From Oscillatoriaceae cyanobacterium M33_DOE_052 (lineage in GTDB: Bacteria; Cyanobacteriota; Cyanobacteriia; Cyanobacteriales; Laspinemataceae), in NCBI GenBank assembly GCA_015296065.1, contig DVDU01000236.1, positions 1 through 60,592 of the forward strand: a DNA stretch of 60,592 nt. The letters run 5' to 3'. Made by a program: the position numbers and the translations under genes. The notes beneath the pieces were generated by a model that did not search any database, was not told the DNA's origin, and saw nothing but the letters and a program-made list of their open reading frames with translations. Each line of letters starts with the position of its first letter. Within the stretch, counting starts at the first letter, position 1. Shown here in pieces: positions 16,516 to 25,609 of the stretch.

Positions 16516-16911
16516 TTATTCTCCGGCTTCTTTCAGGAGGGACGGGTTAGAAATCGAGGCTTGCCAGGATTTGAGGATGTAGAACTCCGCCCGATCGGGC
16601 AACACCGTGACGAATACACCATCAGCAGTGTGGGAGTTAGTTGCCAGCCACACACCGCGCAAGCTGACTTCCACATATTCCGCATCCGCCACGCAAACAC
16701 TTAAACTATCAGAGTCGCGGCGCATTTCCTCTTCGAGCCAGTAAATCTCCGGCAAATCCGCAGGCAGCAAAAAAGATGCTGTAGTGGGTTCGGCGACGAA
16801 ACTTTGGCCGAGTCGCATCGCCACCACGGCTCGCCGCGTCACCACCTGCTCGAGGGACTGCGCCAAGCGCTCCAGATTAAAGCCGGTTTCCGTATAAGTC
16901 AACTTCAGCAT
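16516..16911 (-). CDS. Conserved cyanobacterial protein of unknown function
   Basis: 131 residues from the ATG at 16911, which has GGAG nine bases upstream; an in-frame start 28 codons earlier runs through repeat sequence. The product begins MLKLTYTETGFNLERLAQSL and has alternating strands (RAVVAMRLGQSFVAEPTTA, AEYVEVSLRGVWLA). I recognise it only as a family seen in cyanobacteria next to HNH endonuclease genes, as here. No catalytic motif or membrane segment is visible. Confidence 0.7.
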   Translation of the reverse strand: MLKLTYTETGFNLERLAQSLEQVVTRRAVVAMRLGQSFVAEPTTASFLLPADLPEIYWLEEEMRRDSDSLSVCVADAEYVEVSLRGVWLATNSHTADGVFVTVLPDRAEFYILKSWQASISNPSLLKEAGE

Positions 16912-17022
16912 TGCCGGTAATCTCCATTTGCTGTGGGTGCCTCGGTCCGGTACAGGAAAATCAGCAAGATATTCTTGGTTGGGACCCCATCCCACTGCAG
17001 GCGTCCCCGCCTGCAGCTACTT

Positions 17023-17565
17023 TCATCCGCCACTACAGGCGGGGACGCCTGCAGCTACTTTCATCCGCCAGAACTGTTCGGCAAAAGCGACAGCGGGGTG
17101 AATGGGAGCCCGGGGGTGGGAGTGCAACAGCATCCCCGCTTCTAAGGGAGTGCGATCGCCCTTGCGGCAATTGCAAGAGCTGCAAGCCGCGACCACATTA
17201 TCCCAAGTGTGAGTGCCGCCCCGGGATTTCGGCATCACATGATCCAACGTTAAATTTTTCGTAGTGCCGCAGTATTGGCACTTATGACGATCGCGCCGCA
17301 ACACTTCTCGCCGGTTCACCGGCGGCACCTTCCAGATCCGCTCCGTACCAGTGATTTTCAAGCGGATATGTTCGGGAACCAGCAGCACCTGGCTGGCGGA
17401 GCGCACCTGAGAGAACACACCACCGATTTCCTCCAACTCCAATGGTTCGGCTTTACCCGTAACCAAAAGCACTACAGCGCGCTTCATATCGATCCGACCG
17501 ATCGGCAAATAGTTTTGAGAAAACACCACTACCGACCTTCCCAATATCTCAGTTACGGTGGTCAC
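17023..17565 (-). CDS. HNH endonuclease
   Basis: 180 residues. HNH core at about 95-140: RDRHKCQYCGTTKNLTLDHV, then SRGGTHTWDNVVAACSSCN, with two zinc-binding CxxC pairs and the catalytic DH. Stand-alone HNH proteins of this size are common cyanobacterial chromosomal genes with no defined role. The last residues (VAAGVPACSGG) come from a GC-rich repeat: a block of about 30 bases centred on CTGCAGCTACTTTCATCCGC is present twice at 17009-17069, so the C-terminus has been rewritten by repeat insertion. Confidence 0.88.
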   Translation of the reverse strand: MTTVTEILGRSVVVFSQNYLPIGRIDMKRAVVLLVTGKAEPLELEEIGGVFSQVRSASQVLLVPEHIRLKITGTERIWKVPPVNRREVLRRDRHKCQYCGTTKNLTLDHVMPKSRGGTHTWDNVVAACSSCNCRKGDRTPLEAGMLLHSHPRAPIHPAVAFAEQFWRMKVAAGVPACSGG

Positions 17566-17587
17566 GACTTGACTCCTTATAAAATAG

Positions 17588-17616
17588 CCCCCACTTCCGT
17601 CGGTCAGAAGCGGGGG
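17588..17616 (-). terminator. Rho-independent terminator, minus strand
   Basis: Ten-pair stem (CCCCCGCTTC with GAAGTGGGGG, one G-U pair) then TATTTTAT on the minus strand. The G-U pair would be an A-C mismatch on the plus strand, supporting minus-strand transcription. It overlaps the end of the gene at 17604. Confidence 0.65.
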
Positions 17617-17948
17617 TCAAATAATCCGAGTGCTATCGGTCTTTTTCGATGTCGGTAAGGCCGTCTGAGCCTATACCTCCCGCTTCTATTGTCGTGTTGC
17701 GGCTCTTCATCCGATAAATCATCGGCTGAGGGCAAATCATCTGGGATATTTCTGGCCGCACCTTGGCCAAACAGGGTCAAGCCGGGGATATATTTATCCC
17801 CACTATACCCACCCCAAAACAGGCACGGTGCCTCAAAAACCGCCGCAGCGTCGATGCTGAATTCGTCTGTGCCGATTTCTCCGTTGGGCTCTAGCCCTGT
17901 GGGGTTGTGGGTAAAAGGTTTTAGGTTCACTGCCATCCTCTTTTTCAT
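17604..17948 (-). CDS. Hypothetical protein
   Basis: Up to 114 residues; an ATG four codons in has AGAGG just before it and may be the true start. The product begins MAVNLKPFTHNPTGLEPNGE and ends in a basic Arg/His-rich tail that overlaps a terminator hairpin. No domain is recognised. Support comes from the start signal, the terminator and divergent placement against the ribbon-helix-helix gene. It could be a minor or spurious ORF. Confidence 0.45.
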   Translation of the reverse strand: MKKRMAVNLKPFTHNPTGLEPNGEIGTDEFSIDAAAVFEAPCLFWGGYSGDKYIPGLTLFGQGAARNIPDDLPSADDLSDEEPQHDNRSGRYRLRRPYRHRKRPIALGLFDPRF

Positions 17949-18022
17949 GGTTTACTTTAATCCTACAAAAAACATACTACACTAATATTACAGATATGTC
18001 CACCTATTTGAGGAAAAAAGTT

Positions 18023-18358
18023 ATGCCCGCAATTACTCGAACCCCTACCACTGACATGGAAGTAACCAGCATCCGCTTAGAGAGGTCCCTAAAAGAGCAG
18101 CTCAAAAACCTCGCAGGCAATCAAGGCTATCAAGCGCTGATTCGAGACGTACTCTGGAAATATGTGCAACACCAGTCTGGAGATTATCTACCGTCATTCT
18201 CGCGATCGGATATTCGAGCCAGCATGGAAGCCACCGCAGAGCAGGAGGAGCGGTGTGCCCTTACAGGCAAGACGATTCGACCTCATGAGCCGATGTTATT
18301 AGGCTTAACAATTACAGGAGAGATGGTGCCCTTGAGTATAGAGAGTATGGCTGGATAG
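18023..18358 (+). CDS. Ribbon-helix-helix domain protein
   Basis: 111 residues from the ATG at 18023 (GAGG upstream). Residues about 12-52 (EVTSIRLERSLKEQLKNLAG, then YQALIRDVLWKYVQ) have the strand-helix-helix pattern of MetJ/Arc-type DNA-binding proteins. The C-terminal half (RCALTGKTIRPHEPMLLGLT) looks like a small C-terminal domain. Probably a DNA-binding regulator conserved in cyanobacteria; its target is unknown. Confidence 0.7.
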   Translation: MPAITRTPTTDMEVTSIRLERSLKEQLKNLAGNQGYQALIRDVLWKYVQHQSGDYLPSFSRSDIRASMEATAEQEERCALTGKTIRPHEPMLLGLTITGEMVPLSIESMAG

Positions 18359-18434
18359 GGCAAAAGCAAAGGGACTGCGGGAGAGCAGGTGTGCCCCGCA
18401 GTCCGTCAATTCCCCATCAAATTCATCTTGATTT

Positions 18435-18920
18435 ATGCCGTCAATCGCAGCGATCGCCCTGGGGAGCAACCTCGGCGACTCCCGGTGGATCCTAGAAAAC
18501 GCCTTAGAAACCCTCGCCAAAACCGAAGGCATCACCCTCTACCGCCATTCCAGTTGGTATCGTACCACCCCCATCGGTCCGCCTCAGCCCGACTATTTGA
18601 ACGGTTGCGCCTTAATGCGGGTCAACATAGGCCCAGAGCAACTTCTGCAAACTCTGCTAAACATAGAACAGCAATATGGCCGCACCCGCACGCAACACTG
18701 GGGGCCGCGAACCCTAGACTTAGACCTACTTTTGTACGATAATGCGATCGTTCATACCCCCACCCTAGAACTGCCCCATCCCCGGATGCGCGATCGAGCC
18801 TTCGTCCTCGTACCCCTCGCCGAAATTGCCCCAGAATGGATCGAGCCAGTTTGTGGCCTGACGATCGCCGCCCTCTTGCAGGGGTTAGACTGTTCTGGGG
18901 TAGAGAAATATCACATTTAG
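18435..18920 (+). CDS. folK: HPPK, 6-hydroxymethyl-dihydropterin pyrophosphokinase
   Basis: Transfers pyrophosphate from ATP to 6-hydroxymethyl-7,8-dihydropterin in folate synthesis. 161 residues, normal length. Hallmarks: AIALGSNLGD at the N-terminus, SSWYRTTPIGPPQPDYLNG, the signature RTQHWGPRTLDLDLLLYDN at about 88-106 with the catalytic aspartates, and LPHPRMRDRAFVLVPLAEI. Ten bases separate its stop from atx1. Confidence 0.95.
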   Translation: MPSIAAIALGSNLGDSRWILENALETLAKTEGITLYRHSSWYRTTPIGPPQPDYLNGCALMRVNIGPEQLLQTLLNIEQQYGRTRTQHWGPRTLDLDLLLYDNAIVHTPTLELPHPRMRDRAFVLVPLAEIAPEWIEPVCGLTIAALLQGLDCSGVEKYHI

Positions 18921-18930
18921 GATTGGAACC

Positions 18931-19125
18931 ATGACACTACAACTACAAGTACCCTCAATGGTCTGCTCAGGCTGTGGCGATACTGTCACCAAAGCCATCA
19001 AAAACCTTGACGCCAATGCCACCATAGCCGTAGATTTAGATTCTAAAACCGTCAGCGTTGAATCCACCGCATCCGGCGACGCTCTCAAACAGGCGATCGT
19101 TGCCACCGGTCACACCGTCTCATAG
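18931..19125 (+). CDS. atx1: Copper chaperone, Atx1 type
   Basis: 64 residues, one HMA (ferredoxin-like) domain. Metal site VCSGC (Cys12, Cys15). His61 in loop 5 (ATGHTVS) sits at the position of the His61 copper ligand of Synechocystis Atx1, and length and start (MTLQLQVPSM) also agree. Atx1 passes Cu(I) to the CtaA and PacS P1B ATPases for plastocyanin and cytochrome oxidase in thylakoids. Neither pump is adjacent; the P-type ATPase at the window end lacks a copper-type CPC motif. Confidence 0.92.
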   Translation: MTLQLQVPSMVCSGCGDTVTKAIKNLDANATIAVDLDSKTVSVESTASGDALKQAIVATGHTVS

Positions 19126-19136
19126 AGATTCTGTTG

Positions 19137-19275
19137 CCACCACCTCTGACATTTGTCACTGGTCAAAAGTCCCTAGTACCCAGTCCTTTGTCCCTTGTAA
19201 AATGACAAATGACAAATGACTTTAGACCAAGGACAAATAACAAATGACTTTGGACCAAGGACAAATGACAAATGA
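19137..19275. repeat. Long heptamer repeat array
   Basis: Around 15 units of TTTGTCA/TTGGTCA-type repeats and their complements fill the gap between atx1 and the Nudix gene. The Nudix ATG falls in the last unit. Confidence 0.85.
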
Positions 19276-19823
19276 CCTTTGAACACGAACCCCCACAACT
19301 AATCAAACATCGCTTCTCCTACTCCGGGCGCAAATTCGGTTTTGATGTCAACCATCTGCGCCTCCCCAACGGTTCCGAAGGAGAATGGGAGTGCATCCGC
19401 CATCCTGGTGGTGCCCTCTGCGTCCCCGTCACCGCCGATGGTAAACTCATCCTATTGCACCAATATCGCTTTGCCGTAGAAGGGAGGATTTTAGAATTCC
19501 CCGCCGGGACAGTAGAACACGACGAAAACCCCGCCACCACCATTGAGCGAGAAATCGAAGAAGAAACCGGCTATCGCGCCCACAAATGGCGACAACTAGG
19601 GCAATTTTTTCTCGCTCCCGGCTATTCCGACGAAATCATCTACGCTTTCCTCGCCGAAGACTTAGAAAAATTACCCGCCCCACCCGCGCAAGACGCAGAC
19701 GAAGACCTGGAATTAGTCTTTATGACTCCCGCAGAATTAGAACAAACCATTTTATCTGGCGCCCCTGTTGACTCTAAATCAATTTCCAGCTTTTTCCTCG
19801 CCCGCCCCTTTTTGAATAGCTAA
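19272..19823 (+). CDS. Nudix hydrolase (ADP-ribose pyrophosphatase type)
   Basis: 183 residues. Nudix box at about 79-101, GTVEHDENP then EREIEEETGY, fitting Gx5Ex7REUxEExGU. The preceding strand LLHQYRFAVEGRILEFPAGT is typical of ADP-ribose pyrophosphatases, which hydrolyse ADP-ribose to AMP and ribose 5-phosphate. The start ATG is created in the preceding repeat (AAATGAC), so the N-terminus may be repeat-derived. Confidence 0.88.
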   Translation: MTFEHEPPQLIKHRFSYSGRKFGFDVNHLRLPNGSEGEWECIRHPGGALCVPVTADGKLILLHQYRFAVEGRILEFPAGTVEHDENPATTIEREIEEETGYRAHKWRQLGQFFLAPGYSDEIIYAFLAEDLEKLPAPPAQDADEDLELVFMTPAELEQTILSGAPVDSKSISSFFLARPFLNS

Positions 19824-20337
19824 TCATGGTTTGGTCATTGGTCATTGGTCATTGGTCATTGGTCATTGGTCATTTGGTAGGGGCACGGCATCATCAAGCC
19901 CTCCGGTTTTAAAAAAATCTTAATGACGCCGTGCCCTAGCTTTTTATTTATATAAAATATTGTTTACTTTTGTAAGTAATATCATATACGTGATACTTGT
20001 CATCAATCGCCCCACTTTCTCCACCACCGATTTCTGGTCGCCCCTGTGCTACTAAGTTTTTCATATCAAACACTTCATATCAAAGAATATAAGTTTTTTC
20101 AACTGGGCTAAATCTGGAGTGGAGCCAATTAAAAAAGGTGCCGAACAGGAGGGGAAAAATATCTCAAATCAAATCATATCCGGGAAAATACGGATGGTAG
20201 AGGCAAAAACCAGAGTCCCACAGGGTCAAGAAAACCTGATGCCCACGTTCACAGATGAGCCAAACATCAGCCATGTGAAAAAATCAACCAAAAAATATGG
20301 TAAATTTACCAAGTATAACTGCTGCTCCTAAAGGCTG
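19824..20337. other. Non-coding stretch with repeats
   Basis: Contains five perfect TTGGTCA units (19829-19876) and a GGGCACGGC inverted repeat (19879-19938). The rest is AT-rich; a 70-codon open frame at 20119 shows no family resemblance and no good ribosome binding site. Confidence 0.7.
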
Positions 20338-21813
20338 ATGGCTGAAAGTTTAATCCTTTTCTGGCACCGGCGCGATTTGCGCGTTTCCGACAACTTGGGA
20401 CTGACAGCGGCCCGCAAAGTAACACCCAAAGTGGTGGGCTTGTTTTGCCTGGATCCGCATATTTTGCAGCGGGATGACGTAGCCCCGGCAAGAATGGCAT
20501 ATATGCTAGCTACCCTACAGGAATTACAGCAGCACTATGCCCGCCTAGGCAGTCAGCTACTCATACTACATCAGGAGCCCAGCCTGGGAATCCCGGCACT
20601 AGCAAAAGCTCTCGGAGCCCAGGCAGTGTATTGGAATTTGGATGTAGAGCCCTATTCCCAACAACGGGATACAGCGGTCAAGACAGCGCTCAAAACTCTG
20701 GGTGTGGAAGTAAAGACATTTTGGGACCAACTGCTGCACCCACCGGGGCTGGTGGCAACTGGCGGCGGCAAACCTTATACAGTTTACACTCCCTTCTGGA
20801 AAAACTGGAGCCGGAAGCCAAAGGCGGCCCCCCTCCCAGAAATAGAACCAACCATATCTTTAACCTGGCCAGAAATGGAAATAGCCAAGGAGGTGGGGGT
20901 GATTCCTCTACCCACGGCCAAGGATTTAGGATATATCTGGGACCAACCACTGGCGATGCCACCAGGACAGAAAGCGGCGCAAGCCATGCTCGCGGAATTC
21001 TGCCAATTGCGGATTTTCGAGTATGAAGTACGGCGCAATTTCCCCGCCGATACCGCAGGTACATCGATGTTGAGTGCGGCACTCAAATTCGGGGCTGTGG
21101 GCATTCGCTCCTGCTGGGAGGCTGCAGAAATGGCCTGGGACCAATGCCGCAGTGATGAGGAGCGGTTGGGCGTGCGCACCTGGCAGCAGGAATTGGCTTG
21201 GCGGGAGTTTTATCAAAATGTGATGTATCATTTTCCCGAATTGGCCGATGGACCGTACCGGGCACAGTGGAAAGATTTTCCCTGGGATAACAACCAGGTA
21301 CATTTTCAAGCCTGGTGTGAGGGACGCACCGGTTATCCGATGGTGGATGCGGCGATGCGTCAGCTCAATGATACCGGCTGGATGCACAACCGCTGTCGGA
21401 TGATTGTGGCCAGTTTCCTGACGAAGGATTTGATGATTGACTGGCGCTGGGGGGAGAAATACTTTATGCAGAACTTGATTGATGGCGACTTATCGGCCAA
21501 TAATGGGGGCTGGCAGTGGAGTGCTTCTTCTGGGATGGACCCGAAGCCGATTAGAATGTTTAATCCTGCCGCCCAAGCGAAGAAATTCGACCCGGAAGCG
21601 GAATATATCCGCCGCTGGCTGCCGGAATTGGGTGATGTGGATGAAGAGTATTTGGTGACGGGAAAAATCCCCGAGGCGCTGTGCTATGACTGTGGCTACC
21701 CTCTGCCCATTGTGGATCGGAACAAGCAGCAGCGCCGGTTTAAGGAGCTTTATCAGCAGCAAAAAGCGAAAGGCTTAGCTGACTCTCCGTTCACGCTCAC
21801 TGATGATGAGTAA
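20338..21813 (+). CDS. phr: Deoxyribodipyrimidine photolyase (FAD, class I)
   Basis: Light-driven repair of cyclobutane pyrimidine dimers. 491 residues. N-terminal antenna domain starts ILFWHRRDLRVSDNLGL; the C-terminal FAD domain has RTWQQELAWREFYQNVMYHF, TGYPMVDAAMRQL near 330, MHNRCRMIVASFLTKDLMID, and DGDLSANNGGWQWSASSGMD near 385-404. Overall match is to the 8-HDF-type cyanobacterial photolyases. It could be a close cryptochrome relative, but the length and motifs favour photolyase. Confidence 0.94.
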   Translation: MAESLILFWHRRDLRVSDNLGLTAARKVTPKVVGLFCLDPHILQRDDVAPARMAYMLATLQELQQHYARLGSQLLILHQEPSLGIPALAKALGAQAVYWNLDVEPYSQQRDTAVKTALKTLGVEVKTFWDQLLHPPGLVATGGGKPYTVYTPFWKNWSRKPKAAPLPEIEPTISLTWPEMEIAKEVGVIPLPTAKDLGYIWDQPLAMPPGQKAAQAMLAEFCQLRIFEYEVRRNFPADTAGTSMLSAALKFGAVGIRSCWEAAEMAWDQCRSDEERLGVRTWQQELAWREFYQNVMYHFPELADGPYRAQWKDFPWDNNQVHFQAWCEGRTGYPMVDAAMRQLNDTGWMHNRCRMIVASFLTKDLMIDWRWGEKYFMQNLIDGDLSANNGGWQWSASSGMDPKPIRMFNPAAQAKKFDPEAEYIRRWLPELGDVDEEYLVTGKIPEALCYDCGYPLPIVDRNKQQRRFKELYQQQKAKGLADSPFTLTDDE

Positions 21814-21855
21814 GTTTGACCAATGACCAATGACTAATGACAAAGGACTAGAATT

Positions 21856-23136
21856 GTGAAAGTTTTAGTTGTAGGTAATGGGGGCAGGGAGCATGCCCTC
21901 GCTTGGAAATTACTAAATTCTCCTCAAGTGGAGCAGGTTTTCTGCGCTCCAGGCAATGCGGGGACGGCGACAATGGCGGGCTGCCAAAACGTGCCTCTGG
22001 CAGTGGATGATTTTGCGGGGATTAGGGATTTTGCCCGGGCAAATGCGATCGAACTCGTGGCAGTGGGACCGGAATTGCCCCTATCTCTAGGCATCGCCGA
22101 CTACTTGCGGGCTAACAATATTATGGTGTTTGGACCGAACCAAGCCGGGGCACAGTTGGAAGCCAGTAAGTCTTGGGCTAAGGCTTTTATGGCGGAAGCT
22201 GGCATCCCCACGGCAGCATCGGCAACTTTTACCAAGTTGGAAGCGGCACAGGCCAAGGCTTATGTGCAGCAGCAAAAGGCGCCGGTAGTGGTGAAGGCGG
22301 ATGGACTGGCGGCGGGTAAAGGGGTTTGTGTGGCGATGACGGAGGCGGAGGCGATCGAGGCGATCGAATCCTCTTTCTCCGGTCAGTTTGGCGCCGCAGG
22401 CAATATCGTGGTGATTGAAGAATTCCTCACCGGGCAAGAAGCCTCCATCCTGGCTCTCACCGATGGCGAAGTCATTGCCCCCCTCCTCCCCGCTCAAGAC
22501 CATAAAGCCGTTGGCGAAGGGGATACCGGCCCCAACACCGGCGGGATGGGAGCCTACGCCCCCACCCCCGTCATCACCCCAGCACTGATGACCCGGGTAG
22601 AAACAGAAATCTTACAACCCACCCTCGCCACCCTGCGCCGTCGAGGCATTGACTACACCGGTGTCATCTACGCAGGCTTAATGATTTCCCCCACCGGCGA
22701 AATCAAAGTCTTAGAATTTAACTGCCGCTTTGGCGACCCGGAAACCCAAGCCATCCTCCCCCTCCTGGAAACTCCCCTGGAAGAATTGATGGTAGCCTGC
22801 TGCTCGAAATCCCTCGCCCAACTCCTGCCCATTCGTTTTGCCCCAGGTGCAGCCGCCTGCGTCGTCATGGCCGCTGGCGGTTATCCCGGCGACTATGAAA
22901 AAGGTAAAATTATTACCGGGCTAGAAGCGGCTAACGCCACAGGTGCCCAAGTATTTCACGCAGGCACCCAACTCCAGGGAGAAAATCCCGTCACCGCTGG
23001 CGGTCGGGTGTTGGGCGTCACCGCCACGGGGGAAACATTCGCCGAAGCTCTCCGCCGTGCCTACGCTGCAGTTGATTGCATTCACTTTGATGGCGCTTAC
23101 TACCGCCGCGATATCGGTTATCGAGTTAAATCCTAG
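21856..23136 (+). CDS. purD: Phosphoribosylamine-glycine ligase
   Basis: GAR synthetase: joins glycine to 5-phosphoribosylamine with ATP, second step of purine synthesis. 426 residues, normal length. MKVLVVGNGGREHALAWKL at the start, ATP-grasp core with VVKADGLAAGKGV near 145-157, GPNTGGMGAYAPTP and LEFNCRFGDPETQ. The start is GTG; AAGGA nine bases upstream lies in a heptamer repeat. Its downstream neighbour is nblS, an arrangement known from other cyanobacteria. Confidence 0.95.
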   Translation: MKVLVVGNGGREHALAWKLLNSPQVEQVFCAPGNAGTATMAGCQNVPLAVDDFAGIRDFARANAIELVAVGPELPLSLGIADYLRANNIMVFGPNQAGAQLEASKSWAKAFMAEAGIPTAASATFTKLEAAQAKAYVQQQKAPVVVKADGLAAGKGVCVAMTEAEAIEAIESSFSGQFGAAGNIVVIEEFLTGQEASILALTDGEVIAPLLPAQDHKAVGEGDTGPNTGGMGAYAPTPVITPALMTRVETEILQPTLATLRRRGIDYTGVIYAGLMISPTGEIKVLEFNCRFGDPETQAILPLLETPLEELMVACCSKSLAQLLPIRFAPGAAACVVMAAGGYPGDYEKGKIITGLEAANATGAQVFHAGTQLQGENPVTAGGRVLGVTATGETFAEALRRAYAAVDCIHFDGAYYRRDIGYRVKS

Positions 23137-23345
23137 GGACCAAGGGGGAGAGGGGGAGACCAGGAGACGGGGGGACCAGGAGACGGGGAGACGGGGGGAC
23201 GGTTATCGAGTCACAACTTAGGGACCAAATCCCGTGGTAATGTGACAAAATATGAAGTGATGCCTTTTGGGCTAAAGCCCAACTACGGACTAGGGCTGAA
23301 GCCCAACTACGAACCTTTGGGCTAAAGCCCAACTACAAACTAGGG
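23137..23345. repeat. G-rich minisatellite plus GGGCTAAAGCCCAACTAC triplet
   Basis: GGGGGAGACC/GGAGACGGGG units (23145-23203), then three copies of a GGGCTRAAGCCCAACTAC palindrome (23266-23345), the same family as 1148-1207. Confidence 0.85.
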
Positions 23346-23358
23346 GTAGGATTGAACC

Positions 23359-25488
23359 TTGGTGGCACTACTCAAAAAACTGGGAGAAATAATTACCCGC
23401 TGGTGGTCGGAGTTTACCCTCCAAACCAAGCTGATGGCCGCTGCCACCCTGGTGGTTTCTTTGCTGATGAGCGGTCTCACCTTCTGGGCCGTGAATAGTA
23501 TTCAAGAAGATGCCCGTCTCAACGATACCCGCTTTGGGCGAGACTTGGGTCTGCTCCTGGCGGCAAATGTGGCGCCTCTGGTGGCGGAAAATAATCAAAC
23601 GGAAGTAGCCCGCTTTTCCCATCGGTTTTACAGCAGCACTACGAGCATTCGCTATATGCTCTATGCAGATACCGAGGGCAAAATTTTCCTGGGGATCCCG
23701 TTTTCTGAATCGGAGGTGCAAAATTCGCTGATGCTGCAGCGGCGAATTAACTTACCGGAGGGTTTCGCCAGCAACTGCGAAGGGGAACCGATGGTGCGAC
23801 AGCACCAAACTCCTGATGGGGAAGTTACGGATGTGTTTGTACCCCTGTCTCACGAGGGTGAGTATTTGGGGGTTTTGGCCATTGGCATCAACCCTAACCC
23901 CACAATGGTGCCTTCCTCTCACTTGACCCGGGATGTGACGATCGCCGTGTTTGTGTCGATTTGGGTGATGGTGATTTTGGGCGCTGTATTTAATGCTTTG
24001 ACCATTACCAAGCCGATTAAAGAACTCCTGGTGGGGGTGAAAAATATCGCGGCGGGGAATTTCAAGCAGCGAATTAACCTCCCCTTTGGTGGCGAACTCG
24101 GTGAGCTGATTCATAGCTTCAATGAGATGGCAGAACGCCTGGAAAGGTATGAGGAGCAAAATATTGAGGAGCTGATGTCGGAAAAAGCCAAGCTGGAAAC
24201 TTTGGTTTCGACGATCGCCGATGGTGCAGTCCTCATCGCCACCGACTTACAAGCAATGTTAGTCAATTCCACTGCTCGGAGGATTTTTGCTTGGGAAGGC
24301 AAAAAAGTTGTGGGGGAAAACGTCCTTCATCATTTGCCCAACCCTGTAACGGTGGAGCTTACCCGTCCCTTGTATGAAATTGCTGCTGGCGAGCGGGAAG
24401 GTGGGGAGTTTCGCATCACCTTAAACGAACCCAACCGCCGCACCGTGCGCATTCTTTTAAGCACTGTGGTGCTGCATAAAGCCTGGGGAGACGAACCGCT
24501 GTGCCATAGTTGTACTTATCATTTGGATAATACCTGTACAGTTCCCGAACGTCCGATGATTAAAGAATGCACTCTTTACCAAGATTATTATAAGTGCAAT
24601 ATTGGTCCCCATCGGGATAGTGTCAAAGGGATTGCCATGACGGTGCAGGATATCACTCGCGAGGCGGAACTGAACGAGGCGAAAAGTCAGTTTATCAGTA
24701 ATGTTTCTCACGAGCTGCGAACGCCCCTGTTTAATATTAAGTCGTTTATTGAAACTCTCTATGAGTATGGGGAGGAGCTGAGTCTAGAGGAGCGTCAGGA
24801 GTTTTTGGAAACTGCTAATCGGGAGACCGATCGGCTGACTCGCTTGGTTAATGATGTGCTGGACCTGTCCCGTCTGGAGTCCGATCGGGTTTATCCGGTA
24901 GATGCGGTAGATATCGCTCAAACCGTAGAACAAACCTTGCGCACCTACCAACTCAACGCCAAGGACAAGGGTATAGAACTTTGTCAAGAAATCGAACCCG
25001 ACTTGCCCCCCTTGCTCGGTCATTACGATTTACTGCTGCAAGTATTTGCCAATTTAGTCGGTAATGCCCTCAAGTTCACTGAATCGGGAGGGAAAGTGGT
25101 GATTCGCGCTTACAAGCTAAATGATACCATAACTGGTACGGTGGGCAGTGCCCACCCTACAAGCTCAGACCAACCTCAGTTAGTGAGAATTGAGATATCC
25201 GATACTGGTATCGGTATCGACCCAGAAGACCAAGAGGCGATTTTTGACCGATTCTTCCGGGTAGAAAACCGTGTGCATACCCTAGAAGGGACGGGTTTAG
25301 GGCTGTCGATCGTGAAAAATATTCTGAACAAGCATAACACCAAAATTGACTTAGTTAGCGAAGTGGGTGTAGGCACTACTTTCTGGTTTGATTTGGCGGT
25401 GTTTGTGCCAGAAAAGCTGCCCACCTTAACCCCAGAAACTTTAGAAACTTTCGCCCTTGAAAATGTAGCAGTACCTAACTTTCACTAG
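23359..25488 (+). CDS. nblS: Sensor histidine kinase NblS (Hik33/DspA)
   Basis: Membrane sensor controlling responses to high light, cold, osmotic and nutrient stress and phycobilisome breakdown. 709 residues: TM helix about 25-47, extracytoplasmic loop, TM helix about 190-212, HAMP 213-265, PAS-like domain about 275-440, HisKA with SHELRTP (His451), HATPase with NLVGNALKFT and DTGIGI. The PAS region has a cysteine cluster (C382, C385, C393, C404, C413). A palindromic repeat at 25140-25156 is inserted in frame near residue 595 in the ATPase domain. Start TTG 23359 or GTG 23362. Follows purD. Confidence 0.95.
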   Translation: MVALLKKLGEIITRWWSEFTLQTKLMAAATLVVSLLMSGLTFWAVNSIQEDARLNDTRFGRDLGLLLAANVAPLVAENNQTEVARFSHRFYSSTTSIRYMLYADTEGKIFLGIPFSESEVQNSLMLQRRINLPEGFASNCEGEPMVRQHQTPDGEVTDVFVPLSHEGEYLGVLAIGINPNPTMVPSSHLTRDVTIAVFVSIWVMVILGAVFNALTITKPIKELLVGVKNIAAGNFKQRINLPFGGELGELIHSFNEMAERLERYEEQNIEELMSEKAKLETLVSTIADGAVLIATDLQAMLVNSTARRIFAWEGKKVVGENVLHHLPNPVTVELTRPLYEIAAGEREGGEFRITLNEPNRRTVRILLSTVVLHKAWGDEPLCHSCTYHLDNTCTVPERPMIKECTLYQDYYKCNIGPHRDSVKGIAMTVQDITREAELNEAKSQFISNVSHELRTPLFNIKSFIETLYEYGEELSLEERQEFLETANRETDRLTRLVNDVLDLSRLESDRVYPVDAVDIAQTVEQTLRTYQLNAKDKGIELCQEIEPDLPPLLGHYDLLLQVFANLVGNALKFTESGGKVVIRAYKLNDTITGTVGSAHPTSSDQPQLVRIEISDTGIGIDPEDQEAIFDRFFRVENRVHTLEGTGLGLSIVKNILNKHNTKIDLVSEVGVGTTFWFDLAVFVPEKLPTLTPETLETFALENVAVPNFH

Positions 25489-25551
25489 GTGGAAAATCAA
25501 AACTATTCTTGGGCACGGTGATGCTCGGAGAAACAGCCGTTAGCCGGGACA

Positions 25552-25609
25552 TCAAAGGACAAAGGACAAAGGACAAAAGATAAAGGATAAAGGATAAAGG
25601 ATAAAAAGT
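25552..25609. repeat. GGACAAA/GGATAAA heptamer array
   Basis: Eight or so GGAYAAA units directly before the phasin-like gene; the last unit provides AAGGA seven bases ahead of its ATG. Confidence 0.85.

Noticed and set aside
20119-20331. 70-codon ORF upstream of the photolyase gene
   Set aside because: No recognisable domain, weak start signal, AT-rich intergenic setting.
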